A DNA stretch of 64,000 bases from Pyxidicoccus parkwaysis (GCF_017301735.1 NZ_CP071090.1:6252001-6316000), one strand, 5' to 3'. Positions 7,733 to 17,320 are shown, numbered from the stretch's first letter. Numbers and translations: made by a program. The notes: generated by a model from the sequence alone, not told the origin.

Positions 7733-9652
7733 TCAGAGACTGTCGAGGAAATCGAGCAGCGCTAGGCGGTCTTCTCGCGGCAGCGCCACCACCGCGTCCC
7801 TCGCCGCCTGCGCTTCTCCTCCATGCCATAGCACCGCCTCGAGCACGGAGCCGGCCCGTCCATCGTGCAGCAGGTTGACGGAGCCAGACACCTGCGCGGT
7901 GAAGCCCAGGCCCCATAGTGGAGCCGTGCGCCATTCACTCGCCTCGGGCAGGCCGGAGTCGTCCGCCAGCCCCGTGCCCATGTCGTGAAGCAACAGGTCG
8001 GTGTAGGGGTGCACCGTCTGTGCGCGGAGTTCCTCGAACGGGTGGCGCCCACCCGTCGTCAGCTCGCGCAGGTGACAGGCGCCACAACCCACCGAGGCGA
8101 ACACCTCGGCGCCGCGACGGACCTCCACTGGCGAGGTCACTCGCTGCGGTATGACTCCAAGCAGCCGCAGATAGGTGACGAGGCGGGACCGGTCTTCGCC
8201 GCCGAGCGTGCTTGCCACCATCCCCACTCCGAGGTGCGCCTCGAGCTCGGCGTCGACCTGCGCGGAGACCGACGGGTGCTCGGCCTTCCACCCGAAGCGG
8301 CCGAGCCGCGGTTCTTCACCCGGCGCGCCGCTGCTCAGCGCAGGACGGCCCGAGATGCCGTCCCCGTCACAGTCGTTCTCGTCGGCGGCCGCCAGGATGG
8401 TCGATTCGTCGACCGCTTCGAGCAGCCCCAGGCCGACCAGCGCCGGTGCCAGTCGCGCAGACGCGCGCAGCGGCCGGCCGGCGTCGAACACCGGCCGGTG
8501 CAGCATCACCACCTCGCCGTCGCTGAGCGTCACCGGCTGCGGCTCGATGCGCGCAAGCCGCACAGGCGCCTCCTGGGGCTGAAGCTGGTCGCCGAACTCC
8601 GGCTCGCCGGTCAGCCTGAGCACCAGCGATTGCACCTGCTCTCCCACCGACGGCAACACACCGCGACCGCTGAAGGCATGGCAGGCGACGCAGCTTCTGG
8701 CGTTGAACCGCGGCCCCAGAACGCCCTGCAACGGAAGGGGCGGGTTGCCCGCCTCGACGTGAGCGCCCGTGTCGAGCTCGGTGTAGAAGAGCCGGCGGCC
8801 TTCGAGAAACCCTTGTGGGTGTGGCCACTGGATGTTGAGCGCCACCTGCGAGAGCGCGTACTTCGGCGCGACCGGGGTGCCGTCGGCGAGGGCGACGAAG
8901 GGCACGGTGGTGCCTCCTCCGAGGCGGGCATCGGAAGAAGGCCCCAACATGCCGGTGGAATCGAAGTTCTCTGGCGTGAGCCCACCGAGGCCGACCTGGT
9001 AGCGGAAGGTGTCGGAGAAATAGGCCGACCCGCCGGCAATGGGAGCCGGGTCCATGGGGTCGGCGCCGGCAAGGTAGATGCCGAGCTCGAAGTCGAGGAT
9101 GTCACCCGTGCGCAGCGGCCTGCCTTCGCGGACGTTGTTGGTCACCGTCTGCTCGAGCTGGCGCGGCGACACCGGACGCATCTGCTGGTTGACGTGAAAG
9201 GTGTAGCCCCCGTTCTGGTTTCCCTCGAGGCCGTACATCTTCCAGCTGCGAAAGTTGGTGACCGGGCCGTACGTCGAGACGTCGGCGTTGGGGTAGTACG
9301 TAATCTTGATTTCGGAACGGCCGGCGGCGACTGCGTCTTCGACCACGAGCCGGTAGCTCCGGTTCTCGAACGAGCGCGTGTCGAAGGAGGCGAAGCGCTC
9401 CTCGCGCTCATGACGGCCGCGCACCCGCCCGGCGACCTCGGTGATGAGGACGCCGTCCTCCCGTTGGCGGATGATGGGTCCGGTCTCGGAGGGGCCTTCG
9501 GCGAACAGCGGAGTCACCCCGGGGAGCGACGCCTGCTGGCACTGCTGCTGGCCGGGACCGAGCACCATCCCAGAGCCGCCACCGAGCTTGAACGGCTCGC
9601 ACCCCACGAGCACCAGCGCCAGCACCAGGATGTCGGGCGACCGCCTGCGCAT
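7733..9652 (-). CDS. Di-heme thiol oxidoreductase-type c-type cytochrome, lipoprotein
   Basis: 639 residues starting at ATG 9652, with lipobox ALVLVGCEP. Two CXXCH heme-attachment motifs are visible: CVACH in the middle and CGACH near the C-terminus. The C-terminus also has the family pattern HPYTDLLLHDMG, EWRTAPLWGLG, LLHDGRA and EAVLWHGGEA. This belongs to the di-heme oxidoredox family (DUF1111, thiol oxidoreductase), related to MauG and di-heme peroxidases. It is the last gene of an ECF-sigma operon, 13 bases after the preceding gene. A paralogue at 18616-20976 shares the same architecture. The substrate is unknown. Confidence 0.9.
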   Translation of the reverse strand: MRRRSPDILVLALVLVGCEPFKLGGGSGMVLGPGQQQCQQASLPGVTPLFAEGPSETGPIIRQREDGVLITEVAGRVRGRHEREERFASFDTRSFENRSYRLVVEDAVAAGRSEIKITYYPNADVSTYGPVTNFRSWKMYGLEGNQNGGYTFHVNQQMRPVSPRQLEQTVTNNVREGRPLRTGDILDFELGIYLAGADPMDPAPIAGGSAYFSDTFRYQVGLGGLTPENFDSTGMLGPSSDARLGGGTTVPFVALADGTPVAPKYALSQVALNIQWPHPQGFLEGRRLFYTELDTGAHVEAGNPPLPLQGVLGPRFNARSCVACHAFSGRGVLPSVGEQVQSLVLRLTGEPEFGDQLQPQEAPVRLARIEPQPVTLSDGEVVMLHRPVFDAGRPLRASARLAPALVGLGLLEAVDESTILAAADENDCDGDGISGRPALSSGAPGEEPRLGRFGWKAEHPSVSAQVDAELEAHLGVGMVASTLGGEDRSRLVTYLRLLGVIPQRVTSPVEVRRGAEVFASVGCGACHLRELTTGGRHPFEELRAQTVHPYTDLLLHDMGTGLADDSGLPEASEWRTAPLWGLGFTAQVSGSVNLLHDGRAGSVLEAVLWHGGEAQAARDAVVALPREDRLALLDFLDSL

Positions 9653-9665
9653 CGGTTTCGCCAAT

Positions 9666-10628
9666 CTACCACCCGCGCACGCCGCCCGAGAACCAGAGCG
9701 CGCCGAAGGCACCGCCGACGCGAACGGGCGACTCGCCCACCACGGTGCCCTCGAGGCGCGGGGCCCAGACGACGCCATCGAGGCCCAGCCCGAGCGCAAG
9801 CCACCTCCAGGGCCGCCACTCGCCACTCACGCCCGCCTGGGGCCCCCAGAGCACACCCTGCGTGACAGCCCCCACATGCCCTTCCGCCGGCAGGCCCTTG
9901 AGCACCCCGCGCCCGCCACGCAGCCCGACACCGCCCCGAACCATCCACCGCGCCCGCTCGGCCCGCGCGTCGAAGGTGAAACCCCCATCGACCAGCGTCG
10001 CCAACACCGAGCCCGAGGCCCGCTGTGCTTCTCCCCGCAGCGCCGCCACGTCGAGGCGCATGCCCACCCAGCTCCCAAGTCGCACGTCGGCCGCGAGTCC
10101 CCCGCCAAACAGCGGCACCGCCCCCGAGCGGCCGACGCCGAGCAGGCCGAGCTGCACCCGGCCCGGCTCGGCGATGGGAGCGGGCGGGACCTGTGGGTCG
10201 GGCGGAGCCAGGGGAATGGGCGAGGCCTGGGGGACAGGCGGCGCTTCGGGGACAGGCGGGGCCTCGACGGGCGGAGGGGGCGGCTCGGCCGGGGGCGAAG
10301 ACCAGAGCCGCGAGACGGCTTCGGCCACCAACAACGCGACCGTCCGGGGAACGGCCAACGCGCTGACGTCGGAGATGTCGACCTCGAACTGCTCGGGCTT
10401 TCGGTTCGACACCTCGAGCGCCACCCTGTAGCGCGGCGCCGTGCAGTCGACGGTCACCCGCGTGTCACCGTCGCTGGACGCCGCGTCGACGGGCACCTTG
10501 AGCTCGACTGCCAGCAGCCTGCGCAGCTCGGGTTCGACACCGGATGGGCAACCCGTGGCGCTCATCGCCACGCGCCCCGAGCCTGGCGTCGCGACGGCGG
10601 CCACCCACCACACCACAGCGAACATCAC
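9666..10628 (-). CDS. Probable outer-membrane/periplasmic protein of the ECF-FecR operon
   Basis: 320 residues with an N-terminal signal-like segment. A short domain of about 90 residues contains paired cysteines, a Pro/Ala-rich linker follows (about 110-150), and the C-terminal half has alternating hydrophobic/Gly pattern (FGGGLAADVRLGSWVGMRLDV, RWLALGLGLDGVVW) that looks like membrane beta-strands. I do not recognise the family by name. Proteins of this layout often follow FecR in myxobacterial sigma-factor clusters. It starts at GTG 10628 or ATG 10625, 49 bases after the FecR stop. Confidence 0.65.
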   Translation of the reverse strand: MMFAVVWWVAAVATPGSGRVAMSATGCPSGVEPELRRLLAVELKVPVDAASSDGDTRVTVDCTAPRYRVALEVSNRKPEQFEVDISDVSALAVPRTVALLVAEAVSRLWSSPPAEPPPPPVEAPPVPEAPPVPQASPIPLAPPDPQVPPAPIAEPGRVQLGLLGVGRSGAVPLFGGGLAADVRLGSWVGMRLDVAALRGEAQRASGSVLATLVDGGFTFDARAERARWMVRGGVGLRGGRGVLKGLPAEGHVGAVTQGVLWGPQAGVSGEWRPWRWLALGLGLDGVVWAPRLEGTVVGESPVRVGGAFGALWFSGGVRGW

Positions 10629-10677
10629 GCCTGGACCACCTGCGCAGCGCCGGGGGACCCGGACGGAAGAAGGGACG

Positions 10678-11814
10678 TCACTGTGCTCCGAGCCTCCCCC
10701 ACTGTCTCACGGCGTCGACCCGCCGCGACTGCGGGAACTCTTCGACGAAGCGCTCGGCGGTGCCGCGGGCGGCCGCGGCATCTCCCGCCTGGGCCTGGGC
10801 CTCGACGGCGCGAGCAAGCGCGTCGGGAGCGAGCGGGCCCTTCGGAGCCAGCGCGTACGCATCGAGAAACGCATCGGCCGCCTCTCGCGGGTTGCCCAGG
10901 TCGTCGAGCAGCACCCGACCGAGGGTAAAGGCGGCGAGCGACGCGCGCGGGTCACCGCGAAAGCGCGACAGCACCCGGCGGAGCGGGGCGAGCGCAGCCT
11001 CGGGGTGGCCACTGAGACGGGCCACGTCGGCGGCGCGGAGCAGATCTCCGGGCTCGTCATCGGGAGCGCCCTCGCGCTGCATCGCCGACCATGCCGTCTG
11101 GAAATCACCCTGCTCGGCGAGCGCTCGCCAGGTGGCCAGACGACGCACGCTCTTCCTGCCCGGGGGCTGCGGCGCGGGCGCCACGCTCGGAGCCCCGGGC
11201 ATCGCGGGTACACCTCCGTCCCCACTCGCCTCGGCCACCACCTCGCCAGGCCTGGCGGGCGCGCTGGCGGCTTCAGGGGCGAGTGCCTCGACGCGGAAGG
11301 TACCTTGCTCGCCCGCCGCCAGCAGCGTCTCCCGGGCTCCGGCGCGCACCCGAACGCGGCCCTCGGTGACCACCACGCTCACCTGCTTGTCACCGCGGGT
11401 GACCGAAAACGCGGTGCCGACCACCTCCACATCCACCGCGCCCGCCGACACCCGCACCAGCCGCCCGTGCTGCGGGGCGACACTGAAGCGCACGGCGCCG
11501 CGCTCGACCTCGAGCCACAGGAGTCCCTGCTCCGAGCGGAGGGTGCGCACGGGCGTGCCAATGGGCATCACCACCCGCGCGTCTTCACCGATAGCGACCT
11601 CGGGAACGCCGGGCCCGCGCGGCTTCGACGGGACGAAGAGCCCGACCAGCAGGAGCGCCGCGACGCCGAGCCCGGCCAGGACCACCCGCCGGCGCACCGC
11701 CCGCTGGCGGTAGCGACGGCGCACCTCGGCTTCGAACAGCGTCGCCTCGTCGGTCGAGTACTGCGGGTCGAGCGAGCGCGCCGCTTCAGCCCAGCGCTGG
11801 TGCTGTTCAGTCAC
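10678..11814 (-). CDS. FecR-domain regulator with TPR-like C-terminus
   Basis: 378 residues starting at GTG 11814, whose first bases (GTGACTGA) overlap the sigma-factor stop by eight bases, so translation is probably coupled. One transmembrane helix (VVLAGLGVAALLLVGLFV) precedes a FecR-type beta-domain (about residues 70-170). A Pro/Ala linker and TPR-like helices follow (ATWRALAEQGDFQTAWSAM, HPEAALAPLRRVLSRF). FecR proteins sense signals in the periplasm and control a cognate ECF sigma factor, which is the inference here. The TPR part suggests contact with further envelope proteins. Confidence 0.85.
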   Translation of the reverse strand: MTEQHQRWAEAARSLDPQYSTDEATLFEAEVRRRYRQRAVRRRVVLAGLGVAALLLVGLFVPSKPRGPGVPEVAIGEDARVVMPIGTPVRTLRSEQGLLWLEVERGAVRFSVAPQHGRLVRVSAGAVDVEVVGTAFSVTRGDKQVSVVVTEGRVRVRAGARETLLAAGEQGTFRVEALAPEAASAPARPGEVVAEASGDGGVPAMPGAPSVAPAPQPPGRKSVRRLATWRALAEQGDFQTAWSAMQREGAPDDEPGDLLRAADVARLSGHPEAALAPLRRVLSRFRGDPRASLAAFTLGRVLLDDLGNPREAADAFLDAYALAPKGPLAPDALARAVEAQAQAGDAAAARGTAERFVEEFPQSRRVDAVRQWGRLGAQ

Positions 11815-12352
11815 GGTGCGCCCCCTCCATCGCCGCGTCCACCGCGGCGATGCGTCGTTTGGCCGTCGCGAGCGAGCAGCCCAGGAGCTCGGCGACGCGC
11901 TCGAGCCGCTCACCTTCGAGATAGCGCAGGCTCCACGCCACCTGCTCGTCCGCCGACCTGCTGTCGAGCACCCGGTACACGTCGCTCAACAGCGCCCGGT
12001 GCTCGCCGTTGGCGCGGGGCGTGGAGAGCAGCGTGGGGTGCCAACGCTCCCACAGGCCGAAGGTGCGCTGCAGCCGCCGCCTTCGCAGCCGCCTCAGCGT
12101 CAGCCGCACCGCGGTCGACGCCAGGTAGGGCTTGACCCGCAGAGGGTTTTCGAGCCGCTTGAGGCCATCGAGGGCACGCACGAAGGTGTCCTGCACGATG
12201 TCGTCGACCTCGTCGTCACGCCCCAACATGCGCTTCACCACCCCCGCGACGTAGGGACGGTACGCCCGAACCACGGCGGTGAAGTCGGCCGGGTCGACCT
12301 CCAACTCGGTGGCGTCCTGGTGCAATGGAATGAGTCGCCCGGGTACGGACAT
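11807..12352 (-). CDS. ECF RNA polymerase sigma factor
   Basis: 181 residues. Region 2 is at about 25-95 (YRPYVAGVVKRMLGRDDEVDD, DIVQDTFVRAL) and region 4 at about 125-175 (YLEGERLERVAELLGCSLATAKRRI). It is first in a four-gene minus-strand operon with a FecR-like partner, an envelope protein and a di-heme oxidase, so its regulon probably includes these genes. I could not identify a bipartite ECF promoter with confidence. Confidence 0.92.
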   Translation of the reverse strand: MSVPGRLIPLHQDATELEVDPADFTAVVRAYRPYVAGVVKRMLGRDDEVDDIVQDTFVRALDGLKRLENPLRVKPYLASTAVRLTLRRLRRRRLQRTFGLWERWHPTLLSTPRANGEHRALLSDVYRVLDSRSADEQVAWSLRYLEGERLERVAELLGCSLATAKRRIAAVDAAMEGAHRD

Positions 12353-12622
12353 GACCCCTTAGAGACGCTACCGCCCAAAACGGCTCACGCCAACCGCGAG
12401 CGGAAGTGCTTCCTCCACCTACACCCGGCGCCGCCTGCCTCCATCCCGAGAGCAAGCGACCCCGTCTCGTCACTTTTGTTGAGCCGAATTCAGCCGCACG
12501 AGTCTCTACAGCCGCGTTGCTGAAGCCATCCAGCCGCTCAATTCCAGCCAGGAAACCCATCCCAGTTCGCAGTTCCACCCGAAGCTCCGTCCGGTCCTTC
12601 GGCGTCTCTGCAAGGAGCGACC

Positions 12623-14179
12623 ATGCGTCTCGACCTGGTCTTCAGACGTGTTGGAGTCTGTCTTTGTCTCGGGCTCTCAGCATGCGAGGGCTCTGCCTCT
12701 CTTCCTACGTCGAACCGGGGTGAGGGCGAGACGCTGCCCGCGCACCTGCTGACCGCGTCGGAATACAACGCGACAGTTCAGGATCTGCTCGGAGTCACGT
12801 CCCGGCCGGCCGACTACTTCCCGGCGGTTTCAGCGTCCGAGTTCGACGCGAACGTGGGCGTGCTCGCCTCCCTGTCGCAGGTTCAAAGTGAAGCGGTCTT
12901 CAACGGCGCCCGCGACGTGGTGGACAAGGCCTTCGAGTCGCCCGCGCTGACCGCGCGCCTGGTCACCTGCACTCCCACGAGTGACACGGATGATGAATGT
13001 CCGAAGTCCCTCGTGAAGACGCTGGGTCGCCGCGCGTTTCGCCGCTCCCTCGACGCCGAGGAGGTGGACGCGTACATGGCGGCCTACCACAAGGCGAGGC
13101 AGTCGCTGGAGATGGACCACGTGGACGCGGTCGCGCACGTGCTCCGGGTGATGCTCAGCAGTCCGTCGTTCTTCCTTCGCATCGAGCGTCCCGGACAGGG
13201 GAAAAGCGCATTCGAGGCCGCGGCGCTGGCAAGCCGCCTCTCCTACCTGCTCTGGGGCTCCATGCCCGACGACGAGCTGCTCGATATCGCCGAGAGCGGC
13301 AAGCTCGACGACGAGGCCGAGCTGATCGCCATGACGGACAAGATGCTCGAGGATCCTCGAGCTCAGCGCTTCGTCTCCCAGTTCCTCGGACAGTGGCTCG
13401 GCACCGTTCGGCTCTCGAGCCACAACGTCGACACCAGCCGCTTCCCTCAGTGGACACCGGCGGTGGCAAAGGGGGTTGAAGCGCAGGCCAACGACTTCCT
13501 GGCTGGCTTCGTGACCGGGACCACACCCTGGAGAGAGGTGTTCCAGGCCCCGCACCCGGCGAACTCAGCCATCCAGCCGCTGCTCGCCGCTGACCCGACA
13601 AGCCTGCAGCGTCGCGGCTTCCTGACGCTGCCGGCCTACCTGACGCTCAGCTCTCACAGCGATCGCACCTCGCCCACCGCCCGCGCCAAGGGCGTCATCA
13701 CGTCGCTCTTCTGCACCGACATGACGCCTCCGCCAGGAGTCATCACGGAGCTTCCGCCGCAGGATGGCTCGACGCCCAAAACCGTTCGTGAGCGACTCGA
13801 GGTGCACCGGCGCAATCCATCCTGCGCGGGCTGCCACAACACGCTCGACCCGCTCGGACTCAGCCTCGAGAACTTCGATGCCGTGGGCCGCTACCGCACC
13901 CAGGACCAGGGGCAGCCCATCGACGCGAGCGGCGTCTACCAGGGCACACCCTTCGCCGACGCGTCGGCGCTGATGCCGCTGCTTGCCGAGGACTCACGAC
14001 TCGGCGAGTGCGCGCCGCGGAAGCTGTACAGCTTCGCCATGCGCCGCAGCCTGATGCCGGAAGACGAGCCGCGGGTCGCCAGGTTTGCATCCACCTGGAA
14101 GGCAGGAACGCTCCGCGAGCTCATTCACCAGGTCGTGGTTTCGCCCGCCTTCCGTGGGCACGCCGAGGAGGCGCCATGA
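12623..14179 (+). CDS. DUF1592-family secreted protein (heme-binding-type, planctomycete-like)
   Basis: 518 residues with lipobox-type signal CLCLGLSACEG. It matches the DUF1587/DUF1595/DUF1592/DUF1588/DUF1585 family layout. An N-terminal LLTASEYNATVQDLLGV is followed by LGRRAFRRSLDAEEV, LSYLLWGSMPDDELL, HRRNPSCAGCHNTLDPLGL and LRELIHQVVVSPAF. The CAGCH motif is a c-type heme site. The stop overlaps the next start (ATGA), so it is coupled to the DUF1552 gene, its usual partner. The function of the pair is not established. An extracytoplasmic redox role is inferred from the heme motif. Confidence 0.9.
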   Translation: MRLDLVFRRVGVCLCLGLSACEGSASLPTSNRGEGETLPAHLLTASEYNATVQDLLGVTSRPADYFPAVSASEFDANVGVLASLSQVQSEAVFNGARDVVDKAFESPALTARLVTCTPTSDTDDECPKSLVKTLGRRAFRRSLDAEEVDAYMAAYHKARQSLEMDHVDAVAHVLRVMLSSPSFFLRIERPGQGKSAFEAAALASRLSYLLWGSMPDDELLDIAESGKLDDEAELIAMTDKMLEDPRAQRFVSQFLGQWLGTVRLSSHNVDTSRFPQWTPAVAKGVEAQANDFLAGFVTGTTPWREVFQAPHPANSAIQPLLAADPTSLQRRGFLTLPAYLTLSSHSDRTSPTARAKGVITSLFCTDMTPPPGVITELPPQDGSTPKTVRERLEVHRRNPSCAGCHNTLDPLGLSLENFDAVGRYRTQDQGQPIDASGVYQGTPFADASALMPLLAEDSRLGECAPRKLYSFAMRRSLMPEDEPRVARFASTWKAGTLRELIHQVVVSPAFRGHAEEAP

Positions 14180-15690
14180 AGACCCCATTCTCGCGTCGAA
14201 CCGTACTGCGTGGTGCAGGCGTCGCGCTTTTCCTTCCCTGGTTGGAGGCACTCGCGCCTCGCGTCGCCCGTGCCGCGGCCGGGAGCATTCCCCGCCGTTT
14301 GTTGATCTGCGCCTTCCCCAACGGCGCTCCGCACGACTGGTGGAGCACGGCTCCCGCGTTCGGCACGTCGGTCTCGGGTGACGCGTTCCAGCTGCCCAAC
14401 GTGCTCACGCCCTTCCAGCCCATCAAGCACAAGGTGATGATGGTGAGCCGGCTGGGCAACTACACGTGGAGCAACGACGGCGACAAGCCGACCCCGAGCG
14501 TCGAGCCGTCGCATGCGCGTTGCATGTCGGCCGTCACCACCTGCATCGACGCCGATGAGGCCGCGCGCAAGGCGAAGCTCCCCCTCGACTCCGCGGTGCG
14601 AAGCACGACCTCGGTGGATCAGCTCATCGCGCAGACCCTGCAGGGACAGACTGGCCTCAACTCGCTGCAGACCGGTCTGGGCGTCAAGCCGGGCTTCTTC
14701 GACTACCGCAGCTACGCCTACAACCAGGTGCTGTCGTGGAAGTCGCCGACCGAGCCGCTCAAGCGGAACGTCAATCCACGTGTCATCTTCGACACGTTGG
14801 TCGGAAGCGGCAACGCGCAGACTCCGGCGGAGCTCGCCAGGCTCAAGGCGCGAGAGAAGAGCGTGCTGGACGCGGTCCGCGAGGACGCGAATCGCATCAA
14901 GAAGCGCGTGAGCAGCCGGGATCAGCAGGTGCTGGACCAGTATCTGACGACCGTGCGGAGCCTCGAGCTCGCCGCCGATGAAGTCTCAGCCACCTGCCGT
15001 ACGCTTCCCGCGCCCAACGCAGTGCCCGAGCCGCCCGGCCCGCAGCAGGGCCTGTCCCAGGGGCAGGACGGGTATGACCACGAGCTCCACGCCAACGTGA
15101 TGAACGACCTCATCACCCTCGCCTTCGAGTGCGACCGCACGCGCGTGGTGACCCACCTGCTCGATGACGCGCGTTCCGAGTTCGAATATCGCAACATCCC
15201 CGCCGCGGACCGTACGCGCGTGGGGCTCGCGTACAATGCAGGCTCCAGCCTCCACTACCACGGCAGCCAGCACGGAGAGGGCGAGCTGGCCGATACGACT
15301 GAGAACGGCAAGTACAAGATAGTGAAGCCGAGCAACCGCGACTTCGCGGCCATCAACGCCTGGATGGGTCGCAAGGTGGCGGAGCTCGCGCTCAAGCTGG
15401 ATGCCATTCCCGAAGGAGATGGCACCGTGCTCGACCACACCACGCTCGTGTTCCTCAGCGAGATGCGCACGCACGACCACGATGCGTTCGACCTGCCCAT
15501 CCTGATCGCCGGCGGCAACGGTGTCCTGAAGCAGAACACACACATCGCCTATGACTCGGTGGGCAACGACCGACAGCTCCGCGATATGTGGTTCACCCTC
15601 ATGCGGCACGTCTTCGGCATGCCCGTGACCTCGTTCGGAGAGGACGCCCGAGGCATGGCGAACGCGGAACTCACCGAGATCCTCGCGTGA
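14176..15690 (+). CDS. DUF1552-domain protein with Tat signal
   Basis: 504 residues, beginning at ATG 14176 inside the preceding stop codon (ATGA overlap). The N-terminus SRRTVLRGAGVALFL is a good twin-arginine signal, so export is in folded form. The body carries DUF1552 hallmarks (RLLICAFPNGAPHDWW, SVDQLIAQTL, LHANVMNDLITLAFECDRTRVVT). DUF1552 proteins are near-always encoded beside DUF1592 proteins, as here, and resemble alkaline-phosphatase-fold DUF1501 enzymes. Its substrate is unknown. Confidence 0.9.
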   Translation: MKTPFSRRTVLRGAGVALFLPWLEALAPRVARAAAGSIPRRLLICAFPNGAPHDWWSTAPAFGTSVSGDAFQLPNVLTPFQPIKHKVMMVSRLGNYTWSNDGDKPTPSVEPSHARCMSAVTTCIDADEAARKAKLPLDSAVRSTTSVDQLIAQTLQGQTGLNSLQTGLGVKPGFFDYRSYAYNQVLSWKSPTEPLKRNVNPRVIFDTLVGSGNAQTPAELARLKAREKSVLDAVREDANRIKKRVSSRDQQVLDQYLTTVRSLELAADEVSATCRTLPAPNAVPEPPGPQQGLSQGQDGYDHELHANVMNDLITLAFECDRTRVVTHLLDDARSEFEYRNIPAADRTRVGLAYNAGSSLHYHGSQHGEGELADTTENGKYKIVKPSNRDFAAINAWMGRKVAELALKLDAIPEGDGTVLDHTTLVFLSEMRTHDHDAFDLPILIAGGNGVLKQNTHIAYDSVGNDRQLRDMWFTLMRHVFGMPVTSFGEDARGMANAELTEILA

Positions 15691-15739
15691 GCGCTCTCCT
15701 CGGTGCGTGTCTTCAACCACGGAGCCGCATCGAGGGAGC

Positions 15740-15835
15740 ACTCGCTCGCCAATCCGCTGCAAGGGGTTGTCCGGGTCGAGCGGCGCGTCGGCGAGCCTGA
15801 CAACCCACCCGTCGGCGCTGGCGGCGCTAACGAAC
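15740..15835 (-). pseudogene. DUF5953 3'-end remnant
   Basis: On the minus strand the peptide GWVVRLADAPLDPDNP matches the C-terminal part of the DUF5953 protein at 22312 (GWVVQLTDAPLDLDNP). The bases are also clearly alike (15763-15811 versus about 22381-22430). After this match the remnant no longer follows the intact protein and has no start. It lies in the 169-base gap between the DUF1552 gene and the glucanase. I read it as debris of a lost toxin-immunity locus. Confidence 0.6.
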
Positions 15836-15859
15836 GAACCCGAGACAACGACAGCCCGT

Positions 15860-17104
15860 ATGAACTTCAAAGTGAAGAGTCTGCTCCTGGCGCTGCTGTG
15901 TGCATGTTCGCAAGGCCCCGGTTCACAGTCGCCGGATGGCGGCTCCCAGACGCAGAATCCCGGTCCCACGCCAGGTCCCATCGATGGTGGCTCGGGAGCG
16001 GACCTGGACCCTTCGGAGCTGGACCCGGTCTCGCATGGAGGCACCATCACCTTCGAGTCCATCGGTGCGCCGGGTTGGTACCCGAGTCGGCGTGACCCCG
16101 AGACGGGGCCCTGCGATGCCTACCAGTCCTCGGGTTGTTGTCTCAGCAAGCACACCATCGAAAGCAATACGCTGACCCCGTGGGACGAGGACCTCATCGT
16201 GACCCTGCGTGGTCCGATGAAGGTCAAGCAGTTTGCCGTGTATCAACCGGCGGGCAACCCGAAGGGGCCCTGGAACCTGGTGTCTTCCTGGGACGACCGG
16301 AGCCCGAAGAGCCCGCAGGGTCTCCACTTCGAGGGCAACAGCACCGAGGAGAAGGGGTTCGACGGCATCATCGGGACCGAATGTCTGGTCGACGTCTCGA
16401 CGAGCGAGGACTTCGCGTGCGGTCCGGGAAGCCTGCCGTACTGCCCGCCGCAAGGGAGCGGGAAGAAGAAGACCTGGGGTTGGTCCGGCTCGAAGCTCTT
16501 CGTGATGCTCGCCACCATGCCCCACGCAAGCTCGCTGGGTCATGCCTGCTCGCAGGGCTCGGGCGGAAACTGGTTCGATGCCCCGTGGGTGGGCCTCAGC
16601 CATGGAGAGCTCGTGCGCGCTGGCGCCTTCGGAGGCTGCCACTGCTACGCCAAGGAGCCTGACAAGTGGTACCTGGGTGACGGCTGCGGTCAGTTCAACG
16701 TCTTCGAGGTCGTGAACGACAACAACGACTTCAAGAACCTCGACGTCTTCAGCACCAACATGTTCGGCTATGCGGGCTATGTCGGCGAGGGCCCCTGTGG
16801 CTCGAAGTGCAAAGTCGGCTCGCTGGGCAGTGAAGCCGACCTGATCGACAAATCGACGAGTACCGAAGCGGCGCGGGGCGCGGTCGCCAGCCCCACCCGT
16901 GGGCCGGGTGCAGCGCTCCGCCGTCCGGTGTCTGGCTATCGCTACTTCTTGATCCTCCTCGACGTTCCGAGCCGGACCGTCCAGTTGGCCATCATCCATC
17001 CGCTCAGTGTTCCCGCCTCGGTCGGCGCGCTGCTCCCCGGATTGCCGGCCCAGATGGAGGCATCGACCGTCGAAGCAGTCCGGACCTTGCGGCTGCCCAG
17101 GTGA
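15860..17104 (+). CDS. TOS1-like (DUF2403/DUF2401) glycoside hydrolase lipoprotein
   Basis: 414 residues. The signal MNFKVKSLLLALLCACSQ has a lipobox, followed by a Gly/Pro/Ser linker. The central domain has the Cys-rich FGGCHCY and DGCGQFNVFEV, recalling the CxCW/GCGEFDIFEV motif of the fungal TOS1 family of putative beta-1,3-glucanases. A second part (GYRYFLILLDVPSRTVQL) completes it. I chose ATG 15860 because it starts the signal peptide. It lies upstream of another glycosidase lipoprotein. Degradation of beta-glucan from fungal or algal prey is an inference. Confidence 0.75.
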   Translation: MNFKVKSLLLALLCACSQGPGSQSPDGGSQTQNPGPTPGPIDGGSGADLDPSELDPVSHGGTITFESIGAPGWYPSRRDPETGPCDAYQSSGCCLSKHTIESNTLTPWDEDLIVTLRGPMKVKQFAVYQPAGNPKGPWNLVSSWDDRSPKSPQGLHFEGNSTEEKGFDGIIGTECLVDVSTSEDFACGPGSLPYCPPQGSGKKKTWGWSGSKLFVMLATMPHASSLGHACSQGSGGNWFDAPWVGLSHGELVRAGAFGGCHCYAKEPDKWYLGDGCGQFNVFEVVNDNNDFKNLDVFSTNMFGYAGYVGEGPCGSKCKVGSLGSEADLIDKSTSTEAARGAVASPTRGPGAALRRPVSGYRYFLILLDVPSRTVQLAIIHPLSVPASVGALLPGLPAQMEASTVEAVRTLRLPR

Positions 17105-17277
17105 TGGGCGAGCCCGGTGCACTCAAGGCGACGAGACAGAGGTATGGGACAAACGTTCGTTACCGCTTCCAGAAATACGCGGACACCTTCTCTGGGGCGG
17201 GAACGGACTGGACCGAGGGAGGCATCTCCCAGGAGCGCTATTCCGGCCGCACCTGGACGTTGGGCGCATCCTTCTAG
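17104..17277 (+). pseudogene. Orphan outer-membrane-protein-like C-terminal fragment
   Basis: A 57-codon frame whose ATG overlaps the preceding stop (TGATG). The last 40 residues (RYRFQKYADTFSGAGTDW through RTWTLGASF) look like the final strands of a membrane beta-barrel ending in the typical C-terminal Phe. No signal peptide or remaining barrel is present, so it is probably the 3' relic of a deleted gene. A coupled small protein cannot be excluded. Confidence 0.35.
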
Positions 17278-17320
17278 TGTTCCGTCAATCACTGCCACCC
17301 TGCCTACTTGAAAGACGCTC

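Noticed and set aside
15549..15848. Minus-strand 99-codon open frame near the DUF1552 end
   Set aside because: It is a different frame from the DUF5953-like peptide and has no recognisable protein features. Only the remnant in the other frame is kept.
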